Assembly (NCBI GenBank): GCA_021777475.1
Contig: JAJYDM010000008.1
Span: forward strand, 1-44,914
Length of the DNA stretch: 44,914 bases
Direction: 5' to 3'
DNA from: Actinomycetes bacterium
GTDB lineage: Bacteria > Actinomycetota > Acidimicrobiia > Acidimicrobiales > Acidimicrobiaceae
This document shows, piece after piece, positions 43,395 to 44,914 of the stretch (its first letter is position 1; every line of letters starts with the position of its first letter). Made by a program: the position numbers and the translations under genes. The notes beneath the pieces were generated by a model that was not told where the DNA came from, did not search any database, and saw only the letters and a program-made list of their open reading frames with translations.

Positions 43395-44545
43395 GCAACT
43401 ACCCCACTTGATCCAGAAAGTCCCGCCATCGAGAGAATGTTCTTCACATACGCCTGAGTCTCAGGGTAAGGGGGAATACCCGAATACTTTGCGACGGCAG
43501 CGGAACCTGCATTGTATGCAGCCAGTGCGTTTGCATAGGAGCCAAGGCTCGTTACATATGAGGCAATTAGCCTTGCGGCCCCCTGGATTGCCTGCGTCGG
43601 GTCGGCAGAATCGATTCCCAAACCCTTCGCCGTCGAAGGCATGAACTGAGCGATACCTCGGGCTCCTGCCGGGCTAACTGCATTGGGATTGAACCCGCTC
43701 TCCTCAGATATGAGCGCTGCCAACAACGATGGCGGGATCCCGTTGGCAGCGGCCGCCCTCTCAATTGTCGATATATAGCGAAAAGGGACTTTCACAGTAC
43801 CAACCATGGCGCCGACACCAACTGTGGAGGGAACCACCCTCCGTATGGCGACAACTGCTCCAACACTTGATAACGGCTGTACCTGCACCGTAGTACCGCT
43901 AAACGGAGCGTCGATCACCTCTCCGTTGCCCAGATAGATCCCGACATGACCCGGTGCCTCAACGGTGCCATCGGATCCCGCAAAGAAAACCAAATCTCCT
44001 GGCTTGGCATTGGTGACACCCTGGACAGCCGTACCGACGGTCGCCTGCAGTTCGCTGGTGCGGGGAAGTGAGACGCCAAGGCTACCATAAACGTACTGAG
44101 TGAAACCGGAGCAATCAAAGCCACTTGGAGTGGTTCCCCCCCAGAGATACGGGGTTCCCAGAAATTGCGCCGCCTTGGCTACCACGTCCTGGCCGGTGAC
44201 CTCGCCCACGCTCGACGAACTTTCGACTCGTCCGGTGCTGCCGGTACCCTGCCCTTGCTGAGTAGCAAGCAGCAGCGAGATCAGATTGAGGTCGCTTTGT
44301 TGCCCTGTGTTTCGGGAAAGACCATCGGTCGAACTGCCGTTGAATCCATGATTCATGCCAGTGTTCCCACCTGCACCGGAGAGCGTGTCAATGGCCATCT
44401 GTTCGCTCGTAATTCTCGCCAGAGTTGCCGCAAAGGACTGACCGCTGCTGGCCACCGAGGTGCTGTCTGACGCTGTCGCCATACCACTCGGGACAGCGGT
44501 TCGAACCACACTCGCCAGAGACTGAGGAATCGATCCAACGTTCAT
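43391..44545 (-). CDS. flagellar-operon NlpC/P60 + SLT murein hydrolase
   Basis: A 384-residue two-domain enzyme. An N-terminal disordered part (~1-115) is rich in Ser, Gly, Thr. An NlpC/P60 domain (~118-235) has the catalytic Cys in FDCSGFTQYVYG and His in GHVGIYLGNGE. A lytic transglycosylase domain (~262-380) has the catalytic Glu in ALISEESGFNPNAVS and GARGIAQFMPSTAKG. No signal peptide is seen, so export through the flagellar type III system is a reasonable idea. It could open peptidoglycan for the rod, replacing FlgJ. Its ATG overlaps the fliJ stop as ATGA, and its own stop overlaps the fliK start the same way. Confidence 0.88.
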   Translation of the reverse strand: MNVGSIPQSLASVVRTAVPSGMATASDSTSVASSGQSFAATLARITSEQMAIDTLSGAGGNTGMNHGFNGSSTDGLSRNTGQQSDLNLISLLLATQQGQGTGSTGRVESSSSVGEVTGQDVVAKAAQFLGTPYLWGGTTPSGFDCSGFTQYVYGSLGVSLPRTSELQATVGTAVQGVTNAKPGDLVFFAGSDGTVEAPGHVGIYLGNGEVIDAPFSGTTVQVQPLSSVGAVVAIRRVVPSTVGVGAMVGTVKVPFRYISTIERAAAANGIPPSLLAALISEESGFNPNAVSPAGARGIAQFMPSTAKGLGIDSADPTQAIQGAARLIASYVTSLGSYANALAAYNAGSAAVAKYSGIPPYPETQAYVKNILSMAGLSGSSGVVA

Positions 44546-44914
44546 GGTCGACTTCTTGAGCTGTGACGGGAACTGCTAATATCGTCCATTTCTGCAACTT
44601 CTTCCCGCAATGCCTCCGCCCGCCAGTTGGCAAACTCTTGTCTCTCAAGCCTCGCAAGCGCGCTCGCTCGTGTGGCGGCTTCGTTCCAGGCTTGGCGACT
44701 TTCCATACATGCCGACTCAGTAGTTCGCACCTTTAGCTGGCATGATCGCATCGAGTCCGACAGACGCTCCGCCTGGTCTTGGATCCATTGCACCTCGGCA
44801 ATCGAGATCAGCCCCGTTGGAGGATCCAGTGCCGCCAGCGAAGCACTGGCCGAACGCTCCATTTCCTGCGCATGATGAAGATCTCGAAGGTCCAGCATTA
44901 GACGATTACGTGCG
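44542..44914 (-). CDS. fliJ: flagellar export chaperone FliJ, 5'-truncated by the window
   Basis: The frame is open to the right edge. An ATG at 44898 exists, but the five preceding codons read ARNRL, so with MLDLRDLHHAQEMERSAS they look like the usual FliJ N-terminus (RFRLxxVLxLRxxQE). The first few residues probably lie outside the window. About 120 residues of charged coiled-coil helix (VRTTESACMESRQAWNEA, ARLERQEFANWRAEALREE) are present. FliJ is a small coiled-coil protein of the export gate. Its stop overlaps the next gene as ATGA. Position among flagellar genes supports the call; sequence alone is weakly diagnostic. Confidence 0.72.
   Translation of the reverse strand, partial: ARNRLMLDLRDLHHAQEMERSASASLAALDPPTGLISIAEVQWIQDQAERLSDSMRSCQLKVRTTESACMESRQAWNEAATRASALARLERQEFANWRAEALREEVAEMDDISSSRHSSRSRP

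Overview
The window looks like a chromosomal segment of an actinobacterium, most likely from the class Acidimicrobiia. This placement is inferred from gene content and not from any search. The supporting content is a Mycobacterium-like cyclase with an Rv1264/Rv2212-type regulatory domain, a fused PafB-PafC WYL regulator, CofC for cofactor F420, a PIG-L/LmbE deacetylase, a quinone-reductase type LpdA, a CtaG family oxidase-assembly protein, GTG and TTG starts, probable leaderless mRNAs, moderate GC and a flagellar operon. Almost the whole window is coding and most of it is housekeeping. No prophage, insertion sequence, CRISPR array, rRNA or tRNA was seen.

Layout. 1-3.3 kb: the 3' end of an M20 amidohydrolase, an LpdA-like flavoprotein and a stand-alone methylmalonyl-CoA mutase large subunit. 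3.3-6.2 kb: a rhodanese-MoeB fusion, a nitroreductase and an actinobacterial unknown. 6.3-12 kb: leucyl aminopeptidase, the PduO-type cobalamin adenosyltransferase and divergent B12-dependent methionine synthase. 12-17.8 kb: a lipoate/2-oxoacid dehydrogenase operon read right to left (E3, E2, a fused LipB-LipA, an M24 peptidase). 18-21.6 kb: a DEDDh exonuclease, a TauE/DUF1634/GntR operon with a palindromic operator candidate, and RNase HII. 21.7-24.4 kb: an adenylate cyclase divergent from cofC, then a PIG-L deacetylase. 24.7-30.5 kb: an acyl-CoA synthetase, a chromosomal TrwC/MobF-type relaxase with an apparently dead helicase part, and fused PafBC directly upstream of it. 30.5-39.5 kb: CtaG, TypA, a small lipoprotein, a YbhN-like flippase, an acyl-CoA carboxyltransferase, a PH-like membrane protein, DUF1697, a Ca2+/cation exchanger and a second nitroreductase. 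39.5-40 kb: a decayed CoA-binding-protein gene. 40.1-44.9 kb: flagellar genes fliJ (cut by the window edge), an NlpC/P60 + SLT murein hydrolase, fliK, flgD and flgE.

How the genes work together. Cobalamin metabolism is spread over three units: mutase, adenosyltransferase and MetH. The E3-E2-LipBA run supplies both the lipoylated 2-oxoacid dehydrogenase parts and the enzymes that attach and sulfurate octanoate. The order cyclase / leucyl aminopeptidase / E2 / lipB / lipA recalls the M. tuberculosis Rv2212-Rv2218 neighbourhood. The carboxyltransferase and mutase would fit a propionyl-CoA/methylmalonyl-CoA route. The least explained unit is the PafBC-relaxase pair: a DNA-damage-type regulator followed six bases later by an orphan relaxase with no conjugation genes nearby.
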